Shown: positions 1 to 8,629 of the stretch, in pieces
How positions within the stretch are numbered: position 1 is the first letter of the stretch
Layout of the letters: the number at the start of each line of letters is the position of its first letter
NCBI GenBank assembly: GCA_963855995.1
Contig: OY979716.1
Location: 55,953,907-56,017,906 of the forward strand
DNA: 64,000 nt
From: Muricea muricata
Taxonomy: Eukaryota; Cnidaria; Anthozoa; Malacalcyonacea; Plexauridae
Direction of reading: 5' to 3'
Notes under the pieces: generated by a model
What the model was told of the DNA's origin: nothing
What the model saw: only the letters and a program-made list of their open reading frames with translations
Databases searched by the model: none
Translations under genes and position numbers: made by a program

Positions 1-167
1 TTCTTGAGATGAATAGATGTGTGCAGCTTGCTGGTTTCCTGGTGTCATGCTTAGCACTTTTGACTTTTAATCCAAGAATCCAAATTGAAATCTTGGCAGT
101 AAATGCTATTATTTTGTACTTTTTGCCGCTTGATTCCGTAAAAATACTTTAAACTCGTGCCCGGCTT

Positions 168-208
168 ACTTCTCAAGCGCTATTATTCTCGCCTAGTTTG
201 GGAGAAGT
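168..208. repeat. Inverted repeat, 7-bp arms, 27-base loop
   Basis: ACTTCTC at 168-174 is the exact reverse complement of GAGAAGT at 202-208. It is present at the same offset in all units; the loop has single changes only in units 25 and 39 (G to T) and unit 29 (C to G). Function unknown; a short hairpin like this can occur by chance. Confidence 0.5.
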
Positions 209-623
209 CACGCTTCGGTTCCCGTACAATCCCATGATTTAGCCTATTCAAAAAGTTTGAAAACGAAGCACGATTAAACTATTTTGTTTCTGGCAAACAA
301 ATGTCCACAAGCGTGCTATTTTCTTCCGTCATACATAAAAATTTCATCACGGTTCCATTTGCGGAAATCAGACAACTTGATGTTGATATAGAAGTGTTAT
401 ACCATATGATTCCTGCATTGTTGCAAATGTTCTGGTTGTTCGAAGCGCATTATTGGAAAACATACAAAAGAGAAAATACAGTATGGAACAGGCCTGTAAT
501 AAAAAGCAAGACCGATAAAAGGAAATATACTTGAAACAAAGCATGAAAAAGTTTGACTTTCACATTTGAAACAGCGAAAACTTAATTCTTTTTATTCATC
601 CACATGAAACTACTACTCAATTC

Positions 624-627
624 AAAA
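624..627 (-). terminator. Pol III terminator of tRNA-Ile (T4)
   Basis: On the minus strand the first TTTT lies nine bases beyond the discriminator base of tRNA-Ile. The same run occurs at this offset in the other units. It is the weakest of the three terminators in the unit. Confidence 0.75.
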
Positions 628-636
628 TTACTTCCT

Positions 637-709
637 TGGTCTGTGTGAGGATCGAACTCACGACATTGGCGTTATTAGCACCACGCTCTTCCTACTGAGC
701 TAACAGACC
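637..709 (-). tRNA. tRNA-Ile(AAT)
   Basis: A 73-base gene that folds as a full cloverleaf: acceptor GGTCTGT/ACAGACC perfectly paired with A73, D stem GCTC/GAGC with an eight-base loop, anticodon stem TGGTG/CGCCA with one G-U pair, and T stem GTGAG/CTCAC perfectly paired. The anticodon AAT (674-676) sits in loop CTAATAA and would be edited to IAU to read AUU, AUC and AUA for isoleucine in the cytosol. The A box is TAGCTCAGTAGG and the B box core GTTCGATCC. Position 20 of the D loop is A, a variant shared by 12 of the 40 Ile copies; most of the others have U. It is the last of the three genes of the unit in the direction of transcription, but each gene has its own promoter and terminator, so no polycistron need be assumed. 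Confidence 0.97.
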
Positions 710-944
710 GACCATTCCAAATGCTTAGATAAAACGTTATTGTTGTAATCCAAGCACTGAAAATTTTCTCTTGTTTCGTATCAATTTCACTCAGTCACAA
801 ATTCAAAACGAATTTAAATTAGTATCAATCAATTTATGTGTAGACTTCTCGTTTTTGCAGGAGAGCCACTGCATGTGTAATAGTATTAACAGCATGTTTG
901 CCATTTGGTATAATTCAAACTATGGTTCTAGTACGATTACCTAA

Positions 945-1052
945 TTCTAGAAAAAGTTAAAATTAGCTGGGGAAATCTGTAATGAATTTGTAGACAACCC
1001 TTCATCGAAGGTACGACAATTACATCATCTTCTAGAACGAATTTTTCTAGAA
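945..1052. promoter_or_regulatory. Cluster of three TTCTAGAA palindromes (heat-shock-element-like)
   Basis: TTCTAGAA occurs at 945-952, 1030-1037 and 1045-1052, and at the same offsets in the other units. Each is a TTCnnGAA core, the tail-to-tail half of an HSF1 site; the last two start 15 bp apart, so their 5-bp modules are in register. In units with GAATTCTTC the pair reads TTCTAGAA-CGAATTC-TTCTAGAA. Binding by HSF is an inference from motif form only. Confidence 0.35.
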
Positions 1053-1117
1053 AAAATTAATTTCTCCAGCACTGGTGAGCAATGTAGTCAATATAAACAT
1101 TCTCAATAGCAATTTTT

Positions 1118-1123
1118 AAAAAA
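1118..1123 (-). terminator. Backup T6 run downstream of tRNA-Asn
   Basis: Six Ts on the minus strand 18 bases beyond the end of tRNA-Asn, behind the primary T4 run; likely catches read-through. Confidence 0.5.
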
Positions 1124-1136
1124 GAACAAGAGGAAG

Positions 1137-1140
1137 AAAA
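1137..1140 (-). terminator. Pol III terminator of tRNA-Asn (T4)
   Basis: TTTT follows the discriminator base directly, so the primary transcript would have almost no 3' trailer. Confidence 0.8.
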
Positions 1141-1164
1141 CGTCCCTGGATGGATTTGAACCAT

Positions 1165-1197
<33 letters not shown>

Positions 1198-1214
1198 CAT
1201 TGCGCCACAGAGAC
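1141..1214 (-). tRNA. tRNA-Asn(GTT)
   Basis: A 74-base gene with acceptor GTCTCTG/CAGGGAC (one U-G pair at 4-69) and discriminator G73, D stem GCGC/GCGC with a nine-base loop, anticodon stem TTCGG/CCGAA, and T stem GATGG/CCATC. Anticodon GTT (1178-1180) in loop CTGTTAA decodes AAC and AAU as asparagine in the cytosol. The A box is TGGCGCAATGGG and the B box GGTTCAAATCC, both good matches to the type 2 Pol III promoter. The 5' flank on the minus strand carries three spaced copies of ATCTTGC. This form is found unchanged in 31 of the 40 units. Confidence 0.98.
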
Positions 1215-1218
1215 TTTC

Positions 1219-1272
1219 GCAAGATGTGAAAGTGCAGGTCACGTGCAAGATTAATCAAATGCCTTGCAAGAT
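1219..1272. promoter_or_regulatory. Three spaced GCAAGAT motifs beside tRNA-Asn
   Basis: GCAAGAT occurs at 1219-1225, 1245-1251 and 1266-1272, that is within 58 bases upstream of tRNA-Asn on its strand, and is repeated in every unit. A role in Pol III initiation is possible but not shown. Confidence 0.3.
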
Positions 1273-1328
1273 ATGGACATATAGTTTAGACCTCAATGAA
1301 CTGAAATGCTGGTGTAACTAAGCACGTG
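1240..1328. promoter_or_regulatory. Pair of CACGTG E-boxes between Asn and iMet
   Basis: CACGTG at 1240-1245 (context GTCACGTGC) and 1323-1328 (context GCACGTGG) lie in the 129-bp Asn-iMet spacer. The first is changed to CATGTG only in unit 3. bHLH factors such as Max or USF bind this core in animals; here only the motif is seen. Confidence 0.35.
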
Positions 1329-1330
1329 GT

Positions 1331-1337
1331 AAAAAAA
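1331..1337 (-). terminator. Pol III terminator of tRNA-iMet (T7)
   Basis: Seven Ts on the minus strand six bases beyond the discriminator. It is the strongest terminator in the unit and is kept in both trailer variants (ATAAG and TTAAG). Confidence 0.85.
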
Positions 1338-1343
1338 TATAAG

Positions 1344-1415
1344 TAGCAGAGAGTGGTTTCGATCCACCGACCTCTGGGTTATGGGCCCAGCACGCTTCCA
1401 CTGCGCCACTCTGCT
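1344..1415 (-). tRNA. Initiator tRNA-Met(CAT)
   Basis: A 72-base gene with acceptor AGCAGAG/CTCTGCT and A73. Initiator hallmarks are visible: the A1-U72 end pair, three G-C pairs GGG/CCC at the base of the anticodon arm, anticodon loop CCCATAA with C33, and a T loop ATCGAAA with A54 and A60 in place of T54 and Y60. It carries methionine to the 40S subunit with eIF2 for start-codon selection. The A box is TGGCGCAGTGGA and the B box GGATCGAAACC. The T stem GGTGG/CCACT has one G-U pair at 49-65. It is the first gene of the trio in the direction of transcription. The AGCAGAG start is typical of animals, whereas plant initiators begin AUCAGAG. This exact form is in 30 of 40 units. Confidence 0.98.
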
Positions 1416-2218
1416 TGATTTGCTAAATTGCATGCGTGGTTATGCATAAGCTAACTCAAATTAATTAATTAACAAAATAATACGATATTATATTTTCGTT
1501 ATATCTAAGAAAATCCTATCTCTAATGTTTCTCGTCTTCTAATTAAGCTTCACCTACCATTTTTTATTCCGAAACACCTGCATTCTTGAGATGAATAGAT
1601 GTGTGCAGCTTGCTGGTTTCCTGGTGTCATGCTTAGCACTTTTGACTTTTAATCCAAGAATCCAAATTGAAATCTTGGCAGTAAATGCTATTATTTTGTA
1701 CTTTTTGCCGCTTGATTCCGTAAAAATACTTTAAACTCGTGCCCGGCTTACTTCTCAAGCGCTATTATTCTCGCCTAGTTTGGGAGAAGTCACGCTTCGG
1801 TTCCCGTACAATCCCATGATTTAGCCTATTCAAAAAGTTTGAAAACGAAGCACGATTAAACTATTTTGTTTCTGGCAAACAAATGTCCACAAACGTGCTA
1901 TTTTCTTCCGTCATACATAAAAATTTCATCACGGTTCCATTTGCGGAAATCAGATAACTTGATGTTGATATAGAAGTGTTATACCATATGATTCCTGCAT
2001 TGTTGCAAATGTTCTGGTTGTTCGAAGCGCATTATTGGAAAACATACAAAAGAGAAAATACAGTATGGAACAGGCCTGTAATAAAAAGCAAGACCGATAA
2101 AAAGAAATATACTTGAAAAAAAGCATGAAAAAGTTTGACTTTCACATTTGAAACAGCGAAAACTTAATTCTTTTTATTCATCCACACGAAACTACTACTC
2201 AATTCAAAATTACTTCCT
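1416..2218. other. iMet-to-Ile interval, 803 bp
   Basis: From the iMet side: an AT-rich tract with TATGCATA (1441-1448, 26-33 bases upstream of iMet on its strand) and ATTAATTAATTAA, then the unit junction and the conserved block described for 1-636. The 77-codon frame is stopped in this copy by CAA to TAA. No other gene seen. Confidence 0.7.
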
Positions 2219-2291
2219 TGGTCTGTGTGAGGATCAAACTCACGACATTGGCGTTATTAGCACCACGCTCTACCTACTGAGCTAACAGACC
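2219..2291 (-). tRNA. tRNA-Ile(AAT), C56 lost
   Basis: C56 of the T loop is U (T loop TTTGATC; + strand A at 2236). C56 normally pairs with G19 to hold the elbow and is the key base of the B box, so both transcription and folding are probably impaired. The rest of the cloverleaf is intact; U20 form. Confidence 0.85.
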
Positions 2292-2722
2292 AACCATTTC
2301 AAATGTGTAGATAAAACGTTATTGTTGTAATCCAAGCACTGAAAATTTTCTCTTGTTTCGTATCAATTTCACTCAGTCACAAATTCAAAACGAATTTAAA
2401 TTAGTATCAATCAATTTATGTGTAGACTTCTCGTTTTTGCAGGAGAGATACTGCATGTGTAATAGTATTAACAGCATGTTTGCCATTTGGTATAATTCAA
2501 ACTATGGTTCCAGTACGATTACCTAATTCTAGAAAAAGTTAAAATTAGCTGGGGAAATCTGTAATGAATTTGTAGACAACCCTTCATCGAAGGTACGACA
2601 ATTACATCATCTTCTAGAACGAATTTTTCTAGAAAAAATTAATTTCTCCAGCACTGGTGAGCAATGTAGTCAATATAACCATTCTCAATAGCAATTTTTA
2701 AAAAAGAACAAGAGGAAGAAAA

Positions 2723-2746
2723 CGTCCCTGGATGGATTTGAACCAT

Positions 2747-2779
<33 letters not shown>

Positions 2780-2796
2780 CATTGCGCCACAGAGAC
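2723..2796 (-). tRNA. tRNA-Asn(GTT)
   Basis: Same sequence as the unit 1 gene. Confidence 0.97.
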
Positions 2797-2925
2797 TTTC
2801 GCAAGATGTGAAAGTGCAAGTCACGTGCAAGATTAATCAAATGCCTTGCAAGATATGGACATATAGTTTAGACCTCAATGAACTGAAATGCTGGTGTAAC
2901 TAAGCACGTGGTAAAAAAATTTAAG

Positions 2926-2997
2926 TAGCAGAGAGTGGTTTCGATCCACCGACCTCTGGGTTATGGGCCCAGCACGCTTCCACTGCGCCACTCTGCT
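2926..2997 (-). tRNA. Initiator tRNA-Met(CAT)
   Basis: Same sequence as the unit 1 gene; trailer in the TTAAG form. Confidence 0.97.
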
Positions 2998-3805
2998 TAA
3001 TTTGCTAAATTGCATGCGTGGTTATGCATAAGCTAACTCAAATTAATTAATTAACAAAATAATACGATATTATATTTTCCTTATATCTAAGAAAATCCTG
3101 TCTCTAAAGTTTCTCGTCTTCTAATTAAGCTTCACCTACCATTTTTTATTCCGAAACACCTGCATTCTTGAGATGAATAGATGTGTGCAGCTTAGCTTGC
3201 TTGTTTCCTGGTGTCATGCTTGGCACTTTTGACTTTTAATCCAAGAATCCAAATTGAAATCTTGGCAGTATATGCTATTATTTTGTACTTTTTGCCGCTT
3301 GATTCCGTAAAAATACTTTAAACTCGTGCCCGGCTTACTTCTCAAGCGCTATTATTCTCGCCTAGTTTGGGAGAAGTCACGCTTCGGTTCCCGTACAATC
3401 CCATGATTTAGCCTATTCAAAAAGTTTGAAAACGAAGCACGATTAAACTATTTTGTTTCTGGCAAACAAATGTCCACAAACGTGCTATTTTCTTCCGTCA
3501 TACATAAAAATTTCATCACGGTTCCATTTGCGGAAATCAGACAACTTGATGTTGATATAGAAGTGTTATACCATATGTTTCCTGCATTGTTGCAAATGTT
3601 CTGGTTGTTCGAAGCGCATTATTGGAAAACATACAAAAGAGAAAATACAGTATGGAACAGGCCTGTAATAAAAAGCAAGACCGATAAAAGGAAATATACT
3701 TGAAACAAAGCACGAAAAAGTTTGACTTTCACATTTGAAACAGTGAAAACTTAATTCTTTTTATTCATCCACACGAAACTACTACTCAATTCAAAATTAC
3801 TTCCT

Positions 3806-3878
3806 TGGTCTGTGTGAGGATCGAACTCACGACATTGGCGTTATTAGCACCACGCTCTACCTACTGAGCTAACAGACC
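3806..3878 (-). tRNA. tRNA-Ile(AAT)
   Basis: Intact cloverleaf, U20 in the D loop (AGTAGGTA), the commoner form of the gene. Confidence 0.97.
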
Positions 3879-4309
3879 GACCATTCCAAATGTGTAGATA
3901 AAACAATATTGTTGTAATCCAAGCACTGAAAATTTTCTCTTGTTTCGTATCAATTTCACTCAGTCACAAATTCAAAACGAATTTGAATTAGTATCAATCA
4001 ATTTATGTGTAGACTTCTCGTTTTTGCAGGAGAGCCACTGCATGTGTAATAGTATTAACAGCATGTTTGCCATTTGGTATAATTCAAACTATGGTTCTAG
4101 TACGATTACCTAATTCTAGAAAAAGTTAAAATTAGCTGGGGAAATCTGTAATGAATTTGTAGACAACCCTTCATCGAAGGTACGACAATTACATCATCTT
4201 CTAGAACGAATTCTTCTAGAAAAAATTAATTTCTCCAGCACTGGTGAGCAATGTAGTCAATATAACATTTCTCAATAGCAATTTTTAAAAAAGAACAAGA
4301 GGAAGAAAA

Positions 4310-4333
4310 CGTCCCTGGATGGATTTGAACCAT

Positions 4334-4366
<33 letters not shown>

Positions 4367-4383
4367 CATTGCGCCACAGAGAC
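4310..4383 (-). tRNA. tRNA-Asn(GTT)
   Basis: Same sequence as the unit 1 gene. Confidence 0.97.
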
Positions 4384-4512
4384 TTTCGCAAGATGTGAAA
4401 GTGCAAGTCATGTGCAAGATTAATCAAATGCCTTGCAAGATATGGACATATAGTTTAGACCTCAATGAACTGAAATGCTGGTGTAACTAAGCACGTGGTA
4501 AAAAAATTTAAG

Positions 4513-4584
4513 TAGCAGAGAGTGGTTTCGATCCACCGTCCTCTGGGTTATGGGCCCAGCACGCTTCCACTGCGCCACTCTGCT
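4513..4584 (-). tRNA. Initiator tRNA-Met(CAT), U47A
   Basis: The variable loop reads AGGAC instead of AGGTC (position 47 U to A), seen only here. Stems are unaffected, so it is probably functional. Confidence 0.95.
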
Positions 4585-5392
4585 TAATTTGCTAAATTGC
4601 ATGCGTGGTTATGCATAAGCTAACTCAAATTAATTAATTAACAAAATAATACGATATTATATTTTCCTTATATCTAAGAAAATCCTGTCTCTAAAGTTTC
4701 TCGTCTTCTAATTAAGCTTCACCTACCATTTTTTATTCCGAAACACCTGCATTCTTGAGATGAATAGATGTGTGCAGCTTAGCTTGCTTGTTTCCTGGTG
4801 TCATGCTTAGCACTTTTGACTTTTAATCCAAGAATCCAAATTGAAATCTTGGCAGTATATGCTATTATTTTGTACTTTTTGCCGCTTGATTCCGTAAAAA
4901 TACTTTAAACTCGTGCCCGGCTTACTTCTCAAGCGCTATTATTCTCGCCTAGTTTGGGAGAAGTCACGCTTCGGTTCCCGTACAATCCCATGATTTAGCC
5001 TATTCAAAAAGTTTGAAAACGAAGCACGATTAAACTATTTTGTTTCTGGCAAACAAATGTCCACAAGCGTGCTATTTTCTTCCGTCATACATAAAAATTT
5101 CATCACGGTTCCATTTGCGGAAATCAGACAACTTGATGTTGATATAGAAGTGTTATACCATATGATTCCTGCATTGTTGCAAATGTTCTGGTTGTTCGAA
5201 GCGCATTATTGGAAAACATACAAAAGAGAAAATACAGTATGGAACAGGCCTGTAATAAAAAGCAAGACCGATAAAAGGAAATATACTTGAAACAAAGCAT
5301 GAAAAAGTTTGACTTTCACATTTGAAACAGCGAAAACTTAATTCTTTTTATTCATCCACATGAAACTACTACTCAATTCAAAATTACTTCCT

Positions 5393-5465
5393 TGGTCTGT
5401 GTGAGGATCGAACTCACGACATTGGCGTTATTAGCACCACGCTCTTCCTACTGAGCTAACAGACC
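5393..5465 (-). tRNA. tRNA-Ile(AAT)
   Basis: Same A20 form as unit 1. Confidence 0.97.
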
Positions 5466-5896
5466 GACCATTCCAAATGCTTAGATAAAACGTTATTGTT
5501 GTAATCCAAGCACTGAAAATTTTCTCTTGTTTCGTATCAATTTCACTCAGTCACAAATTCAAAACGAATTTAAATTAGTATCAATCAATTTATGTGTAGA
5601 CTTCTCGTTTTTGCAGGAGAGCCACTGCATGTGTAATAGTATTAACAGCATGTTTGCCATTTGGTATAATTCAAACTATGGTTCTAGTACGATTACCTAA
5701 TTCTAGAAAAAGTTAAAATTAGCTGGGGAAATCTGTAATGAATTTGTAGACAACCCTTCATCGAAGGTACGACAATTACATCATCTTCTAGAACGAATTT
5801 TTCTAGAAAAAATTAATTTCTCCAGCACTGGTGAGCAATGTAGTCAATATAAACATTCTCAATAGCAATTTTTAAAAAAGAACAAGAGGAAGAAAA

Positions 5897-5920
5897 CGTC
5901 CCTGGATGGATTTGAACCAT

Positions 5921-5953
<33 letters not shown>

Positions 5954-5970
5954 CATTGCGCCACAGAGAC
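5897..5970 (-). tRNA. tRNA-Asn(GTT)
   Basis: Same sequence as the unit 1 gene. Confidence 0.97.
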
Positions 5971-6099
5971 TTTCGCAAGATGTGAAAGTGCAGGTCACGT
6001 GCAAGATTAATCAAATGCCTTGCAAGATATGGACATATAGTTTAGACCTCAATGAACTGAAATGCTGGTGTAACTAAGCACGTGGTAAAAAAATATAAG

Positions 6100-6171
6100 T
6101 AGCAGAGAGTGGTTTCGATCCACCGACCTCTGGGTTATGGGCCCAGCACGCTTCCACTGCGCCACTCTGCT
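6100..6171 (-). tRNA. Initiator tRNA-Met(CAT)
   Basis: Same sequence as the unit 1 gene. Confidence 0.97.
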
Positions 6172-6974
6172 TGATTTGCTAAATTGCATGCGTGGTTATG
6201 CATAAGCTAACTCAAATTAATTAATTAACAAAATAATACGATATTATATTTTCCTTATATCTAAGAAAATCCTATCTCTAATGTTTCTCGTCTTCTAATT
6301 AAGCTTCACCTACCATTTTTTATTCCGAAACACCTGCATTCTTGAGATGAATAGATGTGTGCAGCTTGCTGGTTTCCTGGTGTCATGCTTAGCACTTTTG
6401 ACTTTTAATCCAAGAATCCAAATTGAAATCTTGGCAGTAAATGCTATTATTTTGTACTTTTTGCCGCTTGATTCCGTAAAAATACTTTAAACTCGTGCCC
6501 GGCTTACTTCTCAAGCGCTATTATTCTCGCCTAGTTTGGGAGAAGTCACGCTTCGGTTCCCGTACAATCCCATGATTTAGCCTATTCAAAAAGTTTGAAA
6601 ACGAAGCACGATTAAACTATTTTGTTTCTGGCAAACAAATGTCCACAAGCGTGCTATTTTCTTCCGTCATACATAAAAATTTCATCACGGTTCCATTTGC
6701 GGAAATCAGACAACTTGATGTTGATATAGAAGTGTTATACCATATGATTCCTGCATTGTTGCAAATGTTCTGGTTGTTCGAAGCGCATTATTGGAAAACA
6801 TACAAAAGAGAAAATACAGTATGGAACAGGCCTGTAATAAAAAGCAAGACCGATAAAAGGAAATATACTTGAAACAAAGCATGAAAAAGTTTGACTTTCA
6901 CATTTGAAACAGCGAAAACTTAATTCTTTTTATTCATCCACATGAAACTACTACTCAATTCAAAATTACTTCCT

Positions 6975-7047
6975 TGGTCTGTGTGAGGATCGAACTCACG
7001 ACATTGGCGTTATTAGCACCACGCTCTTCCTACTGAGCTAACAGACC
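6975..7047 (-). tRNA. tRNA-Ile(AAT)
   Basis: A20 form, otherwise intact. Confidence 0.97.
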
Positions 7048-7478
7048 GACCATTCCAAATGCTTAGATAAAACGTTATTGTTGTAATCCAAGCACTGAAA
7101 ATTTTCTCTTGTTTCGTATCAATTTCACTCAGTCACAAATTCAAAACGAATTTAAATTAGTATCAATCAATTTATGTGTAGACTTCTCGTTTTTGCAGGA
7201 GAGCCACTGCATGTGTAATAGTATTAACAGCATGTTTGCCATTTGGTATAATTCAAACTATGGTTCTAGTACGATTACCTAATTCTAGAAAAAGTTAAAA
7301 TTAGCTGGGGAAATCTGTAATGAATTTGTAGACAACCCTTCATCGAAGGTACGACAATTACATCATCTTCTAGAACGAATTTTTCTAGAAAAAATTAATT
7401 TCTCCAGCACTGGTGAGCAATGTAGTCAATATAAACATTCTCAATAGCAATTTTTAAAAAAGAACAAGAGGAAGAAAA

Positions 7479-7502
7479 CGTCCCTGGATGGATTTGAACC
7501 AT

Positions 7503-7535
<33 letters not shown>

Positions 7536-7552
7536 CATTGCGCCACAGAGAC
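7479..7552 (-). tRNA. tRNA-Asn(GTT)
   Basis: Same sequence as the unit 1 gene. Confidence 0.97.
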
Positions 7553-7681
7553 TTTCGCAAGATGTGAAAGTGCAGGTCACGTGCAAGATTAATCAAATGC
7601 CTTGCAAGATATGGACATATAGTTTAGACCTCAATGAACTGAAATGCTGGTGTAACTAAGCACGTGGTAAAAAAATATAAG

Positions 7682-7753
7682 TAGCAGAGAGTGGTTTCGA
7701 TCCACCGACCTCTGGGTTATGGGCCCAGGACGCTTCCACTGCGCCACTCTGCT
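7682..7753 (-). tRNA. Initiator tRNA-Met(CAT), G26C
   Basis: Position 26, the hinge between D and anticodon stems and a common site of dimethylguanosine, is C instead of G (+ strand CCCAGGACG). Seen only here; no stem pair is lost. Confidence 0.93.
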
Positions 7754-8556
7754 TGATTTGCTAAATTGCATGCGTGGTTATGCATAAGCTAACTCAAATT
7801 AATTAATTAACAAAATAATACGATATTATATTTTCCTTATATCTAAGAAAATCCTATCTCTAATGTTTCTCGTCTTCTAATTAAGCTTCACCTACCATTT
7901 TTTATTCCGAAACACCTGCATTCTTGAGATGAATAGATGTGTGCAGCTTGCTGGTTTCCTGGTGTCATGCTTAGCACTTTTGACTTTTAATCCAAGAATC
8001 CAAATTGAAATCTTGGCAGTAAATGCTATTATTTTGTACTTTTTGCCGCTTGATTCCGTAAAAATACTTTAAACTCGTGCCCGGCTTACTTCTCAAGCGC
8101 TATTATTCTCGCCTAGTTTGGGAGAAGTCACGCTTCGGTTCCCGTACAATCCCATGATTTAGCCTATTCAAAAAGTTTGAAAACGAAGCACGATTAAACT
8201 ATTTTGTTTCTGGCAAACAAATGTCCACAAACGTGCTATTTTCTTCCGTCATACATAAAAATTTCATCACGGTTCCATTTGCGGAAATCAGATAACTTGA
8301 TGTTGATATAGAAGTGTTATACCATATGATTCCTGCATTGTTGCAAATGTTCTGGTTGTTCGAAGCGCATTATTGGAAAACATACAAAAGAGAAAATACA
8401 GTATGGAACAGGCCTGTAATAAAAAGCAAGACCGATAAAAAGAAATATACTTGAAAAAAAGCATGAAAAAGTTTGACTTTCACATTTGAAACAGCGAAAA
8501 CTTAATTCTTTTTATTCATCCACACGAAACTACTACTCAATTCAAAATTACTTCCT

Positions 8557-8629
8557 TGGTCTGTGTGAGGATCAAACTCACGACATTGGCGTTATTAGCA
8601 CCACGCTCTACCTACTGAGCTAACAGACC
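8557..8629 (-). tRNA. tRNA-Ile(AAT), C56 lost
   Basis: Same T-loop C56U change as unit 2; likely weak or inactive. Confidence 0.85.

Larger units (their letters stand above)
1..636. other. tRNA-free stretch upstream in coordinate of tRNA-Ile
   Basis: This is the larger part of the 803-bp iMet-to-Ile interval that occurs in every unit (for example 1416-2218). It holds a 6-bp inverted repeat CCAAGA/TCTTGG (72-77, 91-96), a 7-bp inverted repeat ACTTCTC/GAGAAGT (168-174, 202-208) in a block of about 200 bp that hardly varies among units, and an ATG-initiated 77-codon frame at 301-534 judged non-coding because the differences among copies all change or stop the product. No A/B-box pair, Sm site or known small-RNA family was recognised. 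Confidence 0.7.
710..1140. other. Ile-Asn spacer, 431 bp
   Basis: No gene recognised. It contains three TTCTAGAA palindromes (945-952, 1030-1037, 1045-1052), TTTGCAGGAGAG at about 855 that varies to GAGAGATACT in type B units, and A-runs near 1118-1140 that act as terminators of tRNA-Asn on the minus strand. Confidence 0.7.
1..1582. repeat. Repeat unit 1 (type I-short, 1,582 bp)
   Basis: Short head with a single AGCTT; tRNA-Ile with A20; TTCGTTATATC and CTATCTCTAATG in the tail, which resembles type I. It is the reference copy for offsets in this annotation: Ile at +636, Asn at +1140, iMet at +1343 from the unit start (add 5 in long-headed units). Confidence 0.98.
1583..3164. repeat. Repeat unit 2 (type B, 1,582 bp)
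   Basis: Type B markers: short head, GATAAC stop in the 77-codon frame, AAAAGAAAT, GATCAAACTC in tRNA-Ile, AATGTGTAG, GAGAGATACT, GGTTCCAG, and CTGTCTCTAAAG tail. Confidence 0.97.
3165..4751. repeat. Repeat unit 3 (type C, 1,587 bp)
   Basis: The most divergent unit. Its head (CTTGCTTG, CTTGGCAC, GCAGTATATG) is like type D, but it has singletons: ATGTTTCCT in the 77-codon frame, AAGCACGAAAA, CAGTGAAAAC, AAACAATATT, ATAACATTT, GTCATGTGC and CCGTCCTCT. Confidence 0.97.
4752..6338. repeat. Repeat unit 4 (type A, 1,587 bp)
   Basis: Type A markers: long head with CTTGCTTG, GCAGTATATG, AGCGTG, CCACATGAAAC, Ile A20, ATAAACATT, trailer ATAAG, CTTGATTT, TTCCTTATATC and CTATCTCTAATG. Confidence 0.97.
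6339..7920. repeat. Repeat unit 5 (type A-short, 1,582 bp)
   Basis: Body and tail of type A with a short CTTGCTGG head and GCAGTAAATG, plus a private change in iMet. Confidence 0.97.

Noticed and set aside
168..230. Region ACTTCTC to GGTTCCCG as a fourth tRNA or tRNA relic
   Set aside because: GGTTCCCG is not a B box on either strand, and no acceptor, D or anticodon arm could be drawn.
301..534. A 77-codon ORF on the + strand repeated in 35 of 41 units
   Set aside because: The copies differ by Ser4 to Asn, Gln25 to stop (units 2, 6, 14, 25, 28, 39), Ile37 to Phe, Arg74 to Lys and Lys75 to stop (units 7, 15, 26, 40). I found no synonymous difference, which is the opposite of protein constraint. 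No signal peptide, domain or recognisable family is visible.
850..870. TTTTTGCAG as a 3' splice site of a hidden exon
   Set aside because: No open frame or matching 5' splice site context follows; downstream sequence has stops in all frames and varies (GCCACT/ATACT) without frame conservation.
969..982. GGGGAAATCTG, whose complement resembles GATTTCCCC of U1 snRNA
   Set aside because: The match is about nine bases; the U1 5' end, loops and Sm site are missing on both strands.
1111..1123. AGCAATTTTTAAA as a possible Sm site of an snRNA
   Set aside because: No snRNA-like sequence or flanking stem precedes it, and on the minus strand the run is explained as a backup Pol III terminator of tRNA-Asn.
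1455..1500. ATTAATTAATTAA and TATATT tracts as a Pol II TATA promoter
   Set aside because: There is no downstream transcription unit to serve other than tRNA-iMet, whose promoter is internal; AT-rich spacer is the simpler reading.
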